A stretch of DNA of 64,000 nt from the NCBI RefSeq assembly GCF_900100395.1, contig NZ_FNFB01000007.1, positions 124,001 through 188,000 on the forward strand, given 5' to 3'. The notes under the pieces were generated by a model. The model saw nothing but the letters and a program-made list of their open reading frames with translations, was not told the origin of the DNA and did no database searches. The stretch is from Nonomuraea maritima. GTDB lineage: Bacteria > Actinomycetota > Actinomycetes > Streptosporangiales > Streptosporangiaceae. Of the stretch, positions 34,836-43,803 are shown piece by piece; position 1 is the first letter of the stretch, and each line of letters starts with the position of its first letter. Made by a program: the position numbers and the translations under genes.

Positions 34836-36362
34836 TCACGCCGACGGTAGCGTGACCGTGACCGTCCAGCCGCCGCTCGGACGTGGGCCCGCGGCCAGCC
34901 GACCGCCCCAGCGCTCGGCGCGCTCGCGCATCGACACGAGCCCGAGCCTGATCTGCGAGGCCGCCGCCGGGCCTGGCGGCGCGCCGGGCCCGCACCCGTC
35001 GTCGGAGACCTCGAGGAGCAGCCCGCCCGCCGCCGACCTGGCGAGGCGGATCTCCGCCGAGGTCGCGCGGGCGTGCTTCACCACGTTGTGCAGCGCCTCC
35101 CGCACGATGCGGTAGACGTCCTCCTGCAGGTCGATGCCGGTGTCGGGGGCGAGGTCGCACGAGATGCGCACCCGTACGGCGATGCCGGTGCGCGTCTCGA
35201 CGCTCGCCGCGTGCGCGCGGACCGCGTCGAGCAGCGAGCGCGCGCCGAGGTCGAGCGGGCGCAGCTCGAACACGAGCCTGCGCAGGTCGGCCAGCGCGCT
35301 CTCGGACAGCTGGGCGATCTCCTCGGCGGCGCGGCAGACGGCGGCGGGGTCGGCGCCGGCGCGGTCGAGCTCGGCGCGCAGCGCCTTGGCCTGCATGCGC
35401 ATGGAGAACAGCTGCTGCACCGCGGAGTCGTGCAGCTCGCGGGCCAGGCGGCGGCGTTCCTGCTCCTGCGCCTGCGAGCGGGTCTGCGACAGCAGGGACG
35501 CGGTGTCGATGGCGACCGCGGCGTGGTCGGCCATGGCCTCGAGGAAGGCCAGCGAGTTCGAGCAGGGGTCCTCGCCGGGGTAGTAGTAGGTGTTGATGAC
35601 GCCGACGATCCGGTCACGCACGATCAGCGGCAGCGACACGAAGTCGTCCCAGTCGGGGCGGCCCATGATCTCGTGCAGCGGCTCCCAGCGCGGATCGGCC
35701 ATGATGACGGGCTTGCGGTGCCGCACCACGACCGGCCGCCTCGTCCTGATCGCCTCCAGGAACATCACGAGGGCGCCGCGACCGCGGCAGTCGCCCAGGC
35801 GCTCGATGAAGTCGGGGGCCTCGCCGAAGCCGGCCATCCCGAGCACCCGCAGGTCGTCCGCCGGGTCGTCCACGGCCAGGATCTGCACGGCCGCGATGTT
35901 CGCGGTCAGCACGATCTCGTGGGCGACCGCGTCGAGGGTGGCGTGCAGCGAGCACGATCCGGCCACCCGCGACGCCGCCCGGGTGATCGCGGCCAGCCGC
36001 TCCTGCTGGCGTCGCGCCTCCGTCACGTCGCTGAACCAGACGGCGAACCCTCCGTCGTCCACCGGCCGGATGCGGTACTCGAGGTCGCAGCGGCGTCCGT
36101 CAGGGGCCGACCAGGCGACGGTGCGGCGCGCGGCAGGGCCGTCCGGCTCGGGGCCGGGCGCGAACGGGGCCGCACGCCCGATCAGGTCGGCGGCCGGGAG
36201 GCCGAGCACCTGCGTGGCCGCCTCGTTGACCATGGCGAAGCGGCCCGTCGCGTCGAGCACGGCCAGGCCGTCGCCCGACACCTCCACGAGCGCCCTCAGG
36301 GTGTCCTCGGCGGGCGCACAACGCAGGGACGGGCCGGCTGTCGTCGTCAAGGCATGAGGCAC
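34836..36362 (-). CDS. sensor histidine kinase with PAS and GAF domains
   Basis: No membrane helix is seen, so it is a cytoplasmic sensor. A PAS domain spans about 15-115 (LVEVSGDGLAVLDATGRFAM, then VDDGGFAVWFSDVTEARRQQ), and a GAF domain about 130-290. HisKA_3 follows with phospho-His in RRLARELHDSAVQQLFSMRM, then the ATPase domain (REALHNVVKHARA, VSDDGCGPG). The start is uncertain: GTG at 36362 gives 508 residues, while TTG at 36446 would give 536 and nearly reach the divergent decarboxylase gene. It is the partner of the response regulator at 34139. A soluble PAS-GAF sensor fits detection of an aromatic ligand. Confidence 0.87.
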   Translation of the reverse strand: MPHALTTTAGPSLRCAPAEDTLRALVEVSGDGLAVLDATGRFAMVNEAATQVLGLPAADLIGRAAPFAPGPEPDGPAARRTVAWSAPDGRRCDLEYRIRPVDDGGFAVWFSDVTEARRQQERLAAITRAASRVAGSCSLHATLDAVAHEIVLTANIAAVQILAVDDPADDLRVLGMAGFGEAPDFIERLGDCRGRGALVMFLEAIRTRRPVVVRHRKPVIMADPRWEPLHEIMGRPDWDDFVSLPLIVRDRIVGVINTYYYPGEDPCSNSLAFLEAMADHAAVAIDTASLLSQTRSQAQEQERRRLARELHDSAVQQLFSMRMQAKALRAELDRAGADPAAVCRAAEEIAQLSESALADLRRLVFELRPLDLGARSLLDAVRAHAASVETRTGIAVRVRISCDLAPDTGIDLQEDVYRIVREALHNVVKHARATSAEIRLARSAAGGLLLEVSDDGCGPGAPPGPAAASQIRLGLVSMRERAERWGGRLAAGPRPSGGWTVTVTLPSA

Positions 36363-36496
36363 ACCGCCATCATCGCCCCGGCCGTCCGCCCCGGCCAACA
36401 GTTGCGGTCGAACCGGGGTGATCCGGGCGTTGACAGCGGCGCCCAACCTTGATCGTCTGGCGGGCGGGACCGGTACCGACCGAGGGAGTGCGCCGC

Positions 36497-38098
36497 ATGC
36501 CGACCGTGCGCGAGACCACGTACCACCTGCTGCGTACGTGGGGGCTGACGACCGTCTTCGGCAATCCGGGCTCGAACGAGCTGCCCTTCCTGGACGGCTT
36601 CCCGCCGGACTTCCGCTACGTGCTCGGTCTGCACGAAGGGGCGGTCCTCGCCATGGCCGACGGGTACGCGCAGGCCACCGGCCGTCCGGCGCTGGTCAAC
36701 CTGCACTCCGCGGCCGGGCTCGGCAACGCGGTGGGCGTGCTCGCCAACGCCCGCGCCTCGCACACGCCGCTCGTCGTCACCGCGGGCCAGCAGGCCAGGC
36801 CCATGATCGGGCTCGGCGCGGTGCTCGGCGAGCCCGACCTGACCCGGGTGCCCGCCCCGCACGTCAAGTGGGCGTTCGAGCCGTCCACCGCGCAGGACGT
36901 GCCGCGCGCCCTGTCGCAGGCGTTCCACCTGGCCACGCTGCCCCCGGCCGGCCCGGTGTTCGTGTCGCTGCCCCTGGACGACTGGGCGCGGGAGGCGCAG
37001 GCCGACCAGGTCGCCCATCTGGCCGCGCGCCGCGTCCGCGCCGCCGGGGCCGCGTCCGCCGAGGTGGTGGTGGAGCTGGCCGGCCTGCTGCGGTCGGCGC
37101 GCACGCCGGTGCTGGTGGCCGGTCCCGAGGTGGACGAGGAGGACGCCTTCGCCGCGGTGGTCGCGCTCGCCGAACGGCTGCGGGCGCCGGTGTGGACCGC
37201 GCCCACCCCGCCGCGCTGCCCGTTCCCCACCCGGCACCCGCTGTGGCGGGGCGTGCTGCCGCCCAGCATCTCCGGCGTCGCCGAGCATCTCGCCGGTCAC
37301 GACGTGGTGCTCGTGCTCGGCGCGCCCGTCTTCCGTTATCACGCCTACCGGCCAGGCCCGTACCTGCCCGAAGGCGCGCACCTGGTCGCGGTGGGACGCG
37401 ACCCCGAGGCGGCGGCGCGCAGCGCGTTCGGGGACGCGCTCGTCGCGGACCCCGGCGTGGTGGCCCGCCAGCTCCTCGACGCGTTCCCCGAGCCCTGTGC
37501 GCGGCCCGCCCCCGTGGGTCTCGTCAGGGACGAGCCGCCGCTGGAGGACGCGGCGCCCTTCACCGCCGGGGCGGTGTTCGCCGCCATGGCCCGCCACCTG
37601 CCCCGCGACGTCCGCCTGGTCAACGAGTCGACGTCGAACACCGCGCAGTTCTGGGAGCAGCTCGACCTCGACCGTCCCAGGAGCCTGTTCTTCCCGGCGG
37701 CGGGCGGGCTCGGCTTCGGGCTGCCCGCCGCGGTAGGGGTGGCGCTCGCCGACCCCAACCGGCCGGTGGTGGCCGTGCTCGGCGACGGCGCGGCCCAGTA
37801 CGGGGTGGCCGGGCTGTGGACCGCCGTCCAGGAGCGGCTGCCCGTCACGTTCGTCGTGCTCACCAACGGCACGTACGGCGCGCTGCGCTCCTTCGTCACC
37901 CAGCTCGGCGTCTCGGACGCCCCCGGCCTTGACCTGCCCGGCCTCGACGTCGCGCGGATCGCCGAGGGCTACGGCATGCCGGCGCGACGGGTCACGGGCG
38001 CTGGCGAGCTGGTCGCCGAGCTGGCGAAGACCGGGCCCGGCCGCGGCCCGCGGCTGCTGGAGGTGCCGATCGTCCAGGAGCACCGGGCGCTCGGCTAG
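36497..38098 (+). CDS. mdlC: benzoylformate decarboxylase (thiamine diphosphate-dependent)
   Basis: The enzyme converts benzoylformate to benzaldehyde and CO2 in the mandelate pathway. The product has 533 residues; Pseudomonas putida MdlC has 528. Catalytic landmarks fall at matching positions: Ser26 in VFGNPGSNELPFL, Glu47 in LGLHEGAVLAMADGYAQATG, His70 in LVNLHSAAGLGNAVG, and a histidine at about 282 in GAPVFRYHAY. The ThDP motif is AVLGDGAAQYGVAGLWTA, and NESTSNTAQFW is also family-typical. It is divergent from the PAS-GAF kinase, which suggests that system controls it. Other ThDP enzymes share the fold but not this residue set. Confidence 0.9.
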   Translation: MPTVRETTYHLLRTWGLTTVFGNPGSNELPFLDGFPPDFRYVLGLHEGAVLAMADGYAQATGRPALVNLHSAAGLGNAVGVLANARASHTPLVVTAGQQARPMIGLGAVLGEPDLTRVPAPHVKWAFEPSTAQDVPRALSQAFHLATLPPAGPVFVSLPLDDWAREAQADQVAHLAARRVRAAGAASAEVVVELAGLLRSARTPVLVAGPEVDEEDAFAAVVALAERLRAPVWTAPTPPRCPFPTRHPLWRGVLPPSISGVAEHLAGHDVVLVLGAPVFRYHAYRPGPYLPEGAHLVAVGRDPEAAARSAFGDALVADPGVVARQLLDAFPEPCARPAPVGLVRDEPPLEDAAPFTAGAVFAAMARHLPRDVRLVNESTSNTAQFWEQLDLDRPRSLFFPAAGGLGFGLPAAVGVALADPNRPVVAVLGDGAAQYGVAGLWTAVQERLPVTFVVLTNGTYGALRSFVTQLGVSDAPGLDLPGLDVARIAEGYGMPARRVTGAGELVAELAKTGPGRGPRLLEVPIVQEHRALG

Positions 38099-38103
38099 AG
38101 ACG

Positions 38104-38871
38104 TCACCCGGCGGTGGCCGACAGGCCGCCGTCGATGGTGAAGACGACGCCGCTGGTGTAGGCGGAGCGGTCGGAGGCGACGAAGGCGATGAGGTCGGCG
38201 ACCTCGCGGGGCTCGGCGGCCCGGCCGAAGGGGAACGTCGACGTCAGGCGGCTCTCGTCGCCGGAACTGCTGCCGGACTGCTTCTTCATGAGGGTGAGGA
38301 TCCGCTCGGTCGCCACCGCTCCGGGGTTGACGCCGACGACGCGGATGCCGTCGGCCGGGCTGCCGCCGCCCAGCGCCCGGGTGAACGCCATCAGCGCCGC
38401 GTTGCCGGAACTCCCCGCGATGTAGTTCGCGTCGACCCGCTCGCCGGCCACGCCGATGTTGTTGACGATCACGCCGTGGCCTCGGGTCCTCATGCGTGCG
38501 TAGACGAGCCGGGTGAGGTCGATGTAGCCGAGGACCTTGAGGTCCCAGGCATGCCGCCAGGTGTTCGCGTCGATCGCGTCGAGCGTGCCGCCGGGGATGT
38601 CGCCGGCGTTGTTGACCAGGATGTCGATGTCAGGAACGGCGTCGGCGAGGCGGGTGAGGTCCTCCGGCCGCCGCAGGTCGGCCGGATGGACCTGGACGTC
38701 GACGCCGTGTTCCTGCCGCAGCCGCCGGGCCAGCTCCTCCAGCGCCGCCGCGTTGCGGGCGGCCAGGTGCAGGTCGCAGCCCTCCTCGGCGAGCACCTCT
38801 GCGGTCGCCGCGCCGATGCCCTGCGACGCGCCGGTGACGAGCGCGCTCTTCCCGCGCAGCTTCAGGTCCAT
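38104..38871 (-). CDS. short-chain dehydrogenase/reductase (classical SDR)
   Basis: The product has 255 residues. The cofactor motif is TGASQGIGAATAEVLAEEG, then DILVNNAGDIPGG. The catalytic tyrosine position deserves note: the usual YxxxK reads NYIAGSSGNAALMAF (Tyr then serine/asparagine rather than a clear lysine at +4), so activity is uncertain. This variant is known in SDRs annotated as 3-oxoacyl-ACP reductase-like. The C-terminus SGVVFTIDGGLSATAG is typical. It is divergent from a TetR gene with two operators between them, so it is almost certainly that repressor's target. Confidence 0.82.
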   Translation of the reverse strand: MDLKLRGKSALVTGASQGIGAATAEVLAEEGCDLHLAARNAAALEELARRLRQEHGVDVQVHPADLRRPEDLTRLADAVPDIDILVNNAGDIPGGTLDAIDANTWRHAWDLKVLGYIDLTRLVYARMRTRGHGVIVNNIGVAGERVDANYIAGSSGNAALMAFTRALGGGSPADGIRVVGVNPGAVATERILTLMKKQSGSSSGDESRLTSTFPFGRAAEPREVADLIAFVASDRSAYTSGVVFTIDGGLSATAG

Positions 38872-38889
38872 CTAAGTCCTCCCCGTTTG

Positions 38890-38939
38890 CCGGAACTGTT
38901 GGTTCCGGTAAGAAGGCTTGCCGAAACTGTCGGTTCCGT
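38890..38939. promoter_or_regulatory. tandem TetR operators
   Basis: Site one, CCGGAAC-N5-GTTCCGG (38890-38908), is a perfect palindrome. Site two, CCGAAAC-N5-GTTCCGT (38921-38939), is a close copy 31 bases on, three helical turns away. They fill the gap between the divergent SDR and TetR genes. Confidence 0.75.
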
Positions 38940-38958
38940 CAAGTGGTACGTTCTGCGT

Positions 38959-39558
38959 ATGCCGTCCGACGTCGCTCGTGAGCCGGTCGCGCCGCGCCCC
39001 CACACCGGCCGGCGGCGCAACCCGGCGGTCCGTGAGGCCGTCCTGAAGTCCGCCGCCGACCTTCTCGCCGGGCCCGACGGCCTGACGGTCTCGATGGACG
39101 CGATCGCCCAGGCGGCCGGGGTCAGCAAGCACACGATCTACCGCTGGTGGCCGTCCAAGGGGGCGGTGCTGCTGGAGGCGCTGGTCGAACGCGCCCAGCA
39201 GGAGACGAGCATCCCCCGTACCGGAACGCTCGCCACGGACGTGGAGAGCTTCCTGGTCGCCACCTTCGACGCCGTCGAGCGTGTCGCGCCCCTGTTCCGT
39301 GGCCTCATGGCCGAGGCGCTGCGCGACTCCAAGGCCGCCGAGGGCATGCGCGAGTTCGTCGCCGCCCGCAGGCAGGGCCTGCGTGCCCTGCTCACCCACG
39401 GAGTGGAGCAGGGCGAGTTGCCGCCGGAGACCGACCTGGAGCTGATGATGGACCAGATCTACGGCCTGATGTGGTACCACCTGTTGATCACGCACACGCC
39501 CCTGACCGAGGAACTCGCCGTCCACCTGGCCAGAACACTGATCCGCTCGGCCGCCTGA
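38959..39558 (+). CDS. TetR-family transcriptional regulator
   Basis: The product has 199 residues from ATG at 38959. The N-terminal helix-turn-helix is clear (AVLKSAADLLAGPDGLTVSM, then AIAQAAGVSKHTIYRWWPSK). The C-terminal ligand domain matches the TetR_C_11/C33-like group with LMMDQIYGLMWYHLLITHTP. It very likely represses itself and the divergent SDR through the two palindromes between them. The ligand is unknown. Confidence 0.9.
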   Translation: MPSDVAREPVAPRPHTGRRRNPAVREAVLKSAADLLAGPDGLTVSMDAIAQAAGVSKHTIYRWWPSKGAVLLEALVERAQQETSIPRTGTLATDVESFLVATFDAVERVAPLFRGLMAEALRDSKAAEGMREFVAARRQGLRALLTHGVEQGELPPETDLELMMDQIYGLMWYHLLITHTPLTEELAVHLARTLIRSAA

Positions 39559-39604
39559 ACGGGCGCGCCCCCGAACGCCGCCCTCGGCGGGCGGATCGGG
39601 CGTG

Positions 39605-40159
39605 TCAGGGGCGGAGGCCGGTGCGGATGATCGACAGCAGGCGCTCGCGGGCCCGCGGGTCGGGGGCGGCGCGTTCGCGATCGACGCAGCCGGTGAGCAG
39701 GGCCTTCACGTCGGCCATGTCGGTGTCGGCGCGGACCGCTCCCGAACGCTGCGCCGCGTCCAGCAGCGCGCTCCAGGCGCCCATGACGTCGTAGCGACTC
39801 TCCTGAGCCGCCGCCACGAAGTCGAACCCGGCCCCGGCCAGAGCGTCCACCAGCCCCTTGTTGGTGGCGCCCGCCTCGACCAGCGCGGCGAAGAACCCGA
39901 AGAACGCCTCATCCGGCTCCTCCCGCTCGGCGAGCTCGCCGGCCCGGCGGACGAGCTGCTCCATCCGGTCGAACAGGACCGCCTGGAACAGCGCCTCCTT
40001 GGTGGGGAAGTGGCGGCTCACCGTGCCCGTGCCCACGCCCGCACGGCGGGCGATCTCGTGCACGGGCACCGACAGCCCCTCGGCGGCGAATGTCTCGGCC
40101 GCCACCTCCAGGACCCGCGCCCTGTTGCGCTGGGCGTCGGCACGCAATGGCCTGCTCAT
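39605..40159 (-). CDS. TetR-family transcriptional regulator
   Basis: The product has 184 residues. The DNA-binding part is RVLEVAAETFAAEGLSVPVH and EIARRAGVGTGTVSRHFPTK, and the C-terminal domain is of the SbtR/TetR_C type (LLTGCVDRERAAPDPRARER). Its start faces the aldo/keto reductase gene across a gap with two near-identical palindromes, indicating local repression of itself and that gene. Confidence 0.9.
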   Translation of the reverse strand: MSRPLRADAQRNRARVLEVAAETFAAEGLSVPVHEIARRAGVGTGTVSRHFPTKEALFQAVLFDRMEQLVRRAGELAEREEPDEAFFGFFAALVEAGATNKGLVDALAGAGFDFVAAAQESRYDVMGAWSALLDAAQRSGAVRADTDMADVKALLTGCVDRERAAPDPRARERLLSIIRTGLRP

Positions 40160-40188
40160 CGGAATTCGAGCTCCGGACGCATAGACAA

Positions 40189-40238
40189 ACGGGACGGCTG
40201 TCCCGTATCTTCGGAATTAAACGGGATGGTCGTCCCGA
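40189..40238. promoter_or_regulatory. tandem TetR operators
   Basis: Site one, ACGGGACGGCTGTCCCGT (40189-40206), is a perfect palindrome. Site two, ACGGGATGGTCGTCCCGA (40221-40238), is a close copy 32 bases on. Both lie between the divergent tetR and aldo/keto reductase starts. Confidence 0.78.
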
Positions 40239-40266
40239 TTCTATCCCCTCGTACCAGGGACACGCT

Positions 40267-41253
40267 ATGCGCATGGTCACACTCGGCGGGGGCCTGCAGG
40301 TCTCCGCGCTCGGCCTCGGATGCATGGGCCTGAGCGAGTTCTTCGGCCCCACCGACAGGGAGGCGTCCCTCGCCACGCTCAGGCGGGCCGCGGACGTCGG
40401 CATGACGCTCCTCGACACCTCCGACTACTACGGCGTCGACTTCGCCAACGAACGCCTGATCGGCGGCTTCCTCCGCGAACGGCGGCGGGAGGAGATCACG
40501 ATCGCCACGAAGTTCGCGGCCGTGCGGGCTCCCGGCACCGGCGAGCTGATCGGCGTGCGCGGCGACCCCGCGTACGTCCGCGACGCCTGCGAGGCGAGCC
40601 TGCGCCGCCTCGGTACCGACCACCTCGACCTCTACTACCTGCACCACCCCGACACCGGCACGCCCGTCGAGGACACCGTCGGGGCCATGGCCGAACTGGT
40701 GGCCGCAGGGAAGGTGCGCCACCTCGGGCTGTCCAACGTCTCGGCCGAGCAGCTGTGCGCCGGTCACCGGGTGCACCCGATCGCCGCCGTGCAGAACGAG
40801 TGGTCGCTGTTCAGCCGCGACGACGAGACGTCGGTCGTGCCGGTCTGCGCCGAGCTGGGCATCGGGTTCGTGGCGTACGCGCCGTTCAGCCGAGGGTTCC
40901 TCGCCGGGCGGCGCACCTCGACGGACGGGCTGGCCGGGGACGACCTGCGGCGCGCGCTGCCCCGGTTCGCCGCCGCCAACGCCGCGCACAACGCCTCCCT
41001 GCTCGCCCCCGTACGGGACATCGCCCAGGCCCGCGGAGTGACGATGGCCCAGGTCGCGCTGGCGTGGCTGCTGCACCGGCAGCGGGTGCACGGCGTCACC
41101 GTCGTGCCCATCCCGGGCACCTCGAAGCCGTCCCGCGTGGTGGAGAACGCCGGCGCGCTGGACATCCACCTGACCGGCGAGGAACTGGCGGCGCTCGAAC
41201 CCGTCGCGGCGAAGGTGGCGGGCGACCGCATGCCGCCCCCGCCCGACCTCTGA
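40267..41253 (+). CDS. aldo/keto reductase
   Basis: The product has 328 residues from ATG at 40267, which follows the second operator by 28 bases. It is an AKR of the yeast-aldehyde-reductase-like AKR13 group: LGLGCMGLSEFFGPTDREAS at the start, catalytic aspartate and tyrosine in TLLDTSDYYGVDFANERLIG, lysine in TIATKFAAVR, histidine in LDLYYLHHPDTG, and the NADPH segment VVPIPGTSKPSRVVENAGAL. It reduces aldehydes or ketones with NADPH; the true substrate is not deducible. Control is by the divergent TetR. Confidence 0.9.
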   Translation: MRMVTLGGGLQVSALGLGCMGLSEFFGPTDREASLATLRRAADVGMTLLDTSDYYGVDFANERLIGGFLRERRREEITIATKFAAVRAPGTGELIGVRGDPAYVRDACEASLRRLGTDHLDLYYLHHPDTGTPVEDTVGAMAELVAAGKVRHLGLSNVSAEQLCAGHRVHPIAAVQNEWSLFSRDDETSVVPVCAELGIGFVAYAPFSRGFLAGRRTSTDGLAGDDLRRALPRFAAANAAHNASLLAPVRDIAQARGVTMAQVALAWLLHRQRVHGVTVVPIPGTSKPSRVVENAGALDIHLTGEELAALEPVAAKVAGDRMPPPPDL

Positions 41254-41295
41254 CACGTCCGGCCACGTGCTCCGGTGCGTTCCTCGCTAGGACAT

Positions 41296-41305
41296 ATGAC
41301 GTAGA
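41296..41305 (+). promoter_or_regulatory. ATGACGTAGA word upstream of the MHS transporter
   Basis: Identical to the word at 28623-28632 before galB and similar to 33296-33304. It lies about 115 bases before the transporter start and may mark it as part of the aromatic regulon. Confidence 0.3.
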
Positions 41306-41419
41306 GCGAGCACCGCAGAAGACTGACGACCGGGTCAGGTGGCGCGTCTACATTGAACGCACCTGTGTGATCTTCGTCACTCAGGATCCGACCCTCCGCC
41401 TGTTCGAGGAGCACCCCCC

Positions 41420-42742
41420 GTGGCTTCCCCAGCGTCAACCAGGCAACCATCGACGAAGAGCCTGTTCGCGGCCAGCTTCGTCGGCACATCGATCGAGTGG
41501 TACGACTACTACATCTTCGGCACCGCCGCCGCGCTGGCGTTCGGAAGCCTGTTCTTCCCGCAGGCCTCGCCCACGGCGGGCACCCTCGCGGCGTTCGCCA
41601 CGTTCGCGGTCGGATTCGTCGCCCGCCCGCTCGGCGCGGCGATCATCGGACACTTCGGCGACCGGATCGGCCGCAAGTCGATGCTGATCCTCACCCTGCT
41701 GCTGACCGGCGGGGCGACGTTCCTCATCGGTGTGCTGCCCACCTACGCCGCCATCGGCATCGGGGCGCCGCTGCTGCTCGTCCTCCTGCGCGTCGTGCAG
41801 GGCTTCGGCGTCGGCGGCGAGTGGGGCGGCGCCATCCTCATCGCCACCGAGCACGCCTCGCCGCGCCGCCGCGCCGTCTACGGCAGCTTCGCCCAGTTCG
41901 GCGTGCCCATCGGGGTGCTCACCTCCAACCTCGCCTTCCTCGCCGTCTCCGGCCTGTCGGACGAGGAGTTCCTGTCGTACGGCTGGCGCATCCCGTTCCT
42001 GCTCAGCGTGCTGCTGGTCGTCCTCGGCCTCGTGGTGCGCCGGCGACTGCAGGACGCCCCCGAGTTCGAGCAGATCAAGCAGCAGAACACCGTCATCAAG
42101 GTGCCCTTCGGCGAACTGGCCCGCAAGCAGCCGCGCAACCTCATCATGGCGAGCCTCGCCTCGATCGCGGCGCCGGCCGTCGGCTACACCGTGATCGTCT
42201 ACATGCTCACGTACGGCACGACCGTGGTCGGCTTCGAGCGGACCACGCTGCTCACCCTGATCCTGGCCTCCACGGTGGTGTGGATCGCCACGATCCTGGG
42301 GTCGGCCGCGCTGTCGGACCGGTACGGCTCCAAGCGCATGTACGTCATCGGCGCGGTGACCGCCGTCCTGTGGCCTGTGCCGATGTTCGCCCTGGTCAAC
42401 ACCGGCGACTGGGGAGCGGCGCTGGTGGCGTTCATGGTGGCCGCGATCGTGCAGGGCCTCATGGCGGGCGCGCAGGGCGGCCTGTTCGCCGAGATCTTCG
42501 ACGTGCGCTACCGCTACAGCGGCATCTCCATCTCCTACCAGCTCGGCGGCATGATCGGCGGCGCGCTCACGCCCATCGTGGCGACCGCGCTCTTCGACGC
42601 CTACCAGTCGTCGACCGCGATCGCCCTGTACGTGGCCGCGCTGTGCCTGATCACGCTGGTGTCCCTGTTCGGCATCCGCAGGATCACCGAACCGGAGCAC
42701 GCCGAATCCGGCGAGGAGTCGCCGGCGCCGACGGCCGGATGA
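41420..42742 (+). CDS. MFS transporter, metabolite:H+ symporter (MHS/ShiA-like) family
   Basis: The product has 440 residues from GTG at 41420 with GAGGAG upstream. Twelve membrane helices are expected. MHS landmarks are GTSIEWYDYYIFGTAAALAF in helix 1, the loop signature GHFGDRIGRKSML, FGVGGEWGGAILIATEHASP, and a second DRYGSKRM loop. Members import proline/betaine, shikimate, alpha-ketoglutarate or aromatic acids with protons. Uptake of an aromatic acid for the nearby pathway is plausible but unproven. It overlaps the next gene by ATGA, so they form an operon. Confidence 0.9.
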   Translation: MASPASTRQPSTKSLFAASFVGTSIEWYDYYIFGTAAALAFGSLFFPQASPTAGTLAAFATFAVGFVARPLGAAIIGHFGDRIGRKSMLILTLLLTGGATFLIGVLPTYAAIGIGAPLLLVLLRVVQGFGVGGEWGGAILIATEHASPRRRAVYGSFAQFGVPIGVLTSNLAFLAVSGLSDEEFLSYGWRIPFLLSVLLVVLGLVVRRRLQDAPEFEQIKQQNTVIKVPFGELARKQPRNLIMASLASIAAPAVGYTVIVYMLTYGTTVVGFERTTLLTLILASTVVWIATILGSAALSDRYGSKRMYVIGAVTAVLWPVPMFALVNTGDWGAALVAFMVAAIVQGLMAGAQGGLFAEIFDVRYRYSGISISYQLGGMIGGALTPIVATALFDAYQSSTAIALYVAALCLITLVSLFGIRRITEPEHAESGEESPAPTAG

Positions 42743-43716
42743 CGCGTCCGATGAAAGCCGCGGTGCGCGAGCGATACGGTCCGCCGGACGTGGTGCGCGT
42801 CACCGACGTGCGGAAACCGTTAGCCGGCGACGGAGAACTGCTGGTGAAGGTGCACGCCACCACCGTCAACCGCACCGACTGCGCGTTGCGGGCGGCCAAG
42901 CCGTTCTTCTGGCGGCTGTCCACCGGGCTCCGGCGGCCGAGGACGGCGGTCATCGGCAGCGAGTTCGCCGGTGAGGTCGAGGCGGTCGGCGCGGGCGTGA
43001 CGGCGTTCCGGCCGGGCGACAGGGTGTTCGGTTACGACGACGCCGGCTGGGGCGCGCACGCCGAGTACCTGACCATCTCCCAGCACGGCACGCTCGCCGC
43101 CATCCCGGAGCGGCTGTCGTACGAGCAGGCCGCCCCCGGTCTCGAGGGCTCGCATTACGCGCTGACCATCATCGAGGGCGCGGGCGTCCGTTCGGGGCAC
43201 GACGTGCTGGTCAACGGCGCGACCGGGGCGATCGGTTCGGCGGCGGTGCAGTTGCTGGCGCACCGCGGCGCCCGGGTGACCGCCGTCTGCGAGACGGCGC
43301 ACGCCGACCTGGTACGCGGCCTCGGCGCCGACCGCGTGATCGACCACACGACCGAGGACTTCACCGCCCACGGCGGCCACTACGACGCCGTCATCGACGC
43401 GGTCGGGAAGAGCACGTACGCGCGATGCAGGCGGCTGCTGAAATCCCGCGGCTGCTACATCGCGTCGGACCTCGGGCCGCTGTGGCAGAACCCCTTCCTC
43501 GCACTCGCCGGGCCGCTGCTCGGCGGGCGGCGGGTGAAGTTCCCGCTGCCGAGGAACGACGCGGCGACGGCGCGGCATTTCGCGGAGCTCATGGCCTCGG
43601 GCGCGTTCCTGCCGGTGATCGACCGGCGGTATCCGCTCGACGACATCGTGGAGGCGTACCGGTACGTCGAGACGGGCCGGAAGATCGGCAACGTCGTCAT
43701 CACCGTCACGCCGTGA
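42739..43716 (+). CDS. zinc-independent alcohol dehydrogenase / quinone oxidoreductase
   Basis: The product has 325 residues from ATG at 42739. It is an MDR-superfamily protein of the quinone reductase type: HATTVNRTDCALRAAKPFFW, IGSEFAGEVEAVGAGVTAFR, and the NADPH motif LVNGATGAIGSAAVQLLAHR. The zinc-ligand cysteines of true alcohol dehydrogenases are lacking. It is co-transcribed with the transporter through a 4-base overlap and ends before a strong terminator. Substrate unknown. Confidence 0.88.
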   Translation: MTRPMKAAVRERYGPPDVVRVTDVRKPLAGDGELLVKVHATTVNRTDCALRAAKPFFWRLSTGLRRPRTAVIGSEFAGEVEAVGAGVTAFRPGDRVFGYDDAGWGAHAEYLTISQHGTLAAIPERLSYEQAAPGLEGSHYALTIIEGAGVRSGHDVLVNGATGAIGSAAVQLLAHRGARVTAVCETAHADLVRGLGADRVIDHTTEDFTAHGGHYDAVIDAVGKSTYARCRRLLKSRGCYIASDLGPLWQNPFLALAGPLLGGRRVKFPLPRNDAATARHFAELMASGAFLPVIDRRYPLDDIVEAYRYVETGRKIGNVVITVTP

Positions 43717-43752
43717 CGCTCACCGTGTGCATGTCTCCGCTGGAAAGCGGAG

Positions 43753-43788
43753 GGCCTCCCCCCTCGCCCACAGGGCTGGGGGGAGGCC
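43753..43788. terminator. bidirectional hairpin terminator
   Basis: An 11-bp perfect stem GGCCTCCCCCC/GGGGGGAGGCC closes a 14-base loop between the convergent quinone oxidoreductase and the small secreted protein gene. A smaller hairpin (43736-43753) sits just before it. Confidence 0.8.
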
Positions 43789-43803
43789 GTCGTTCACGGT
43801 CGG

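Noticed and set aside
36363..36446. TTG start for the PAS-GAF kinase giving 536 residues
   Set aside because: The extra 28 residues show no PAS-like sequence and would leave little room for the divergent decarboxylase promoter; kept only as an alternative.
43736..43788. Riboswitch in the hairpin-rich gap
   Set aside because: The hairpins lie between convergent gene ends, so they are terminators rather than leader elements.
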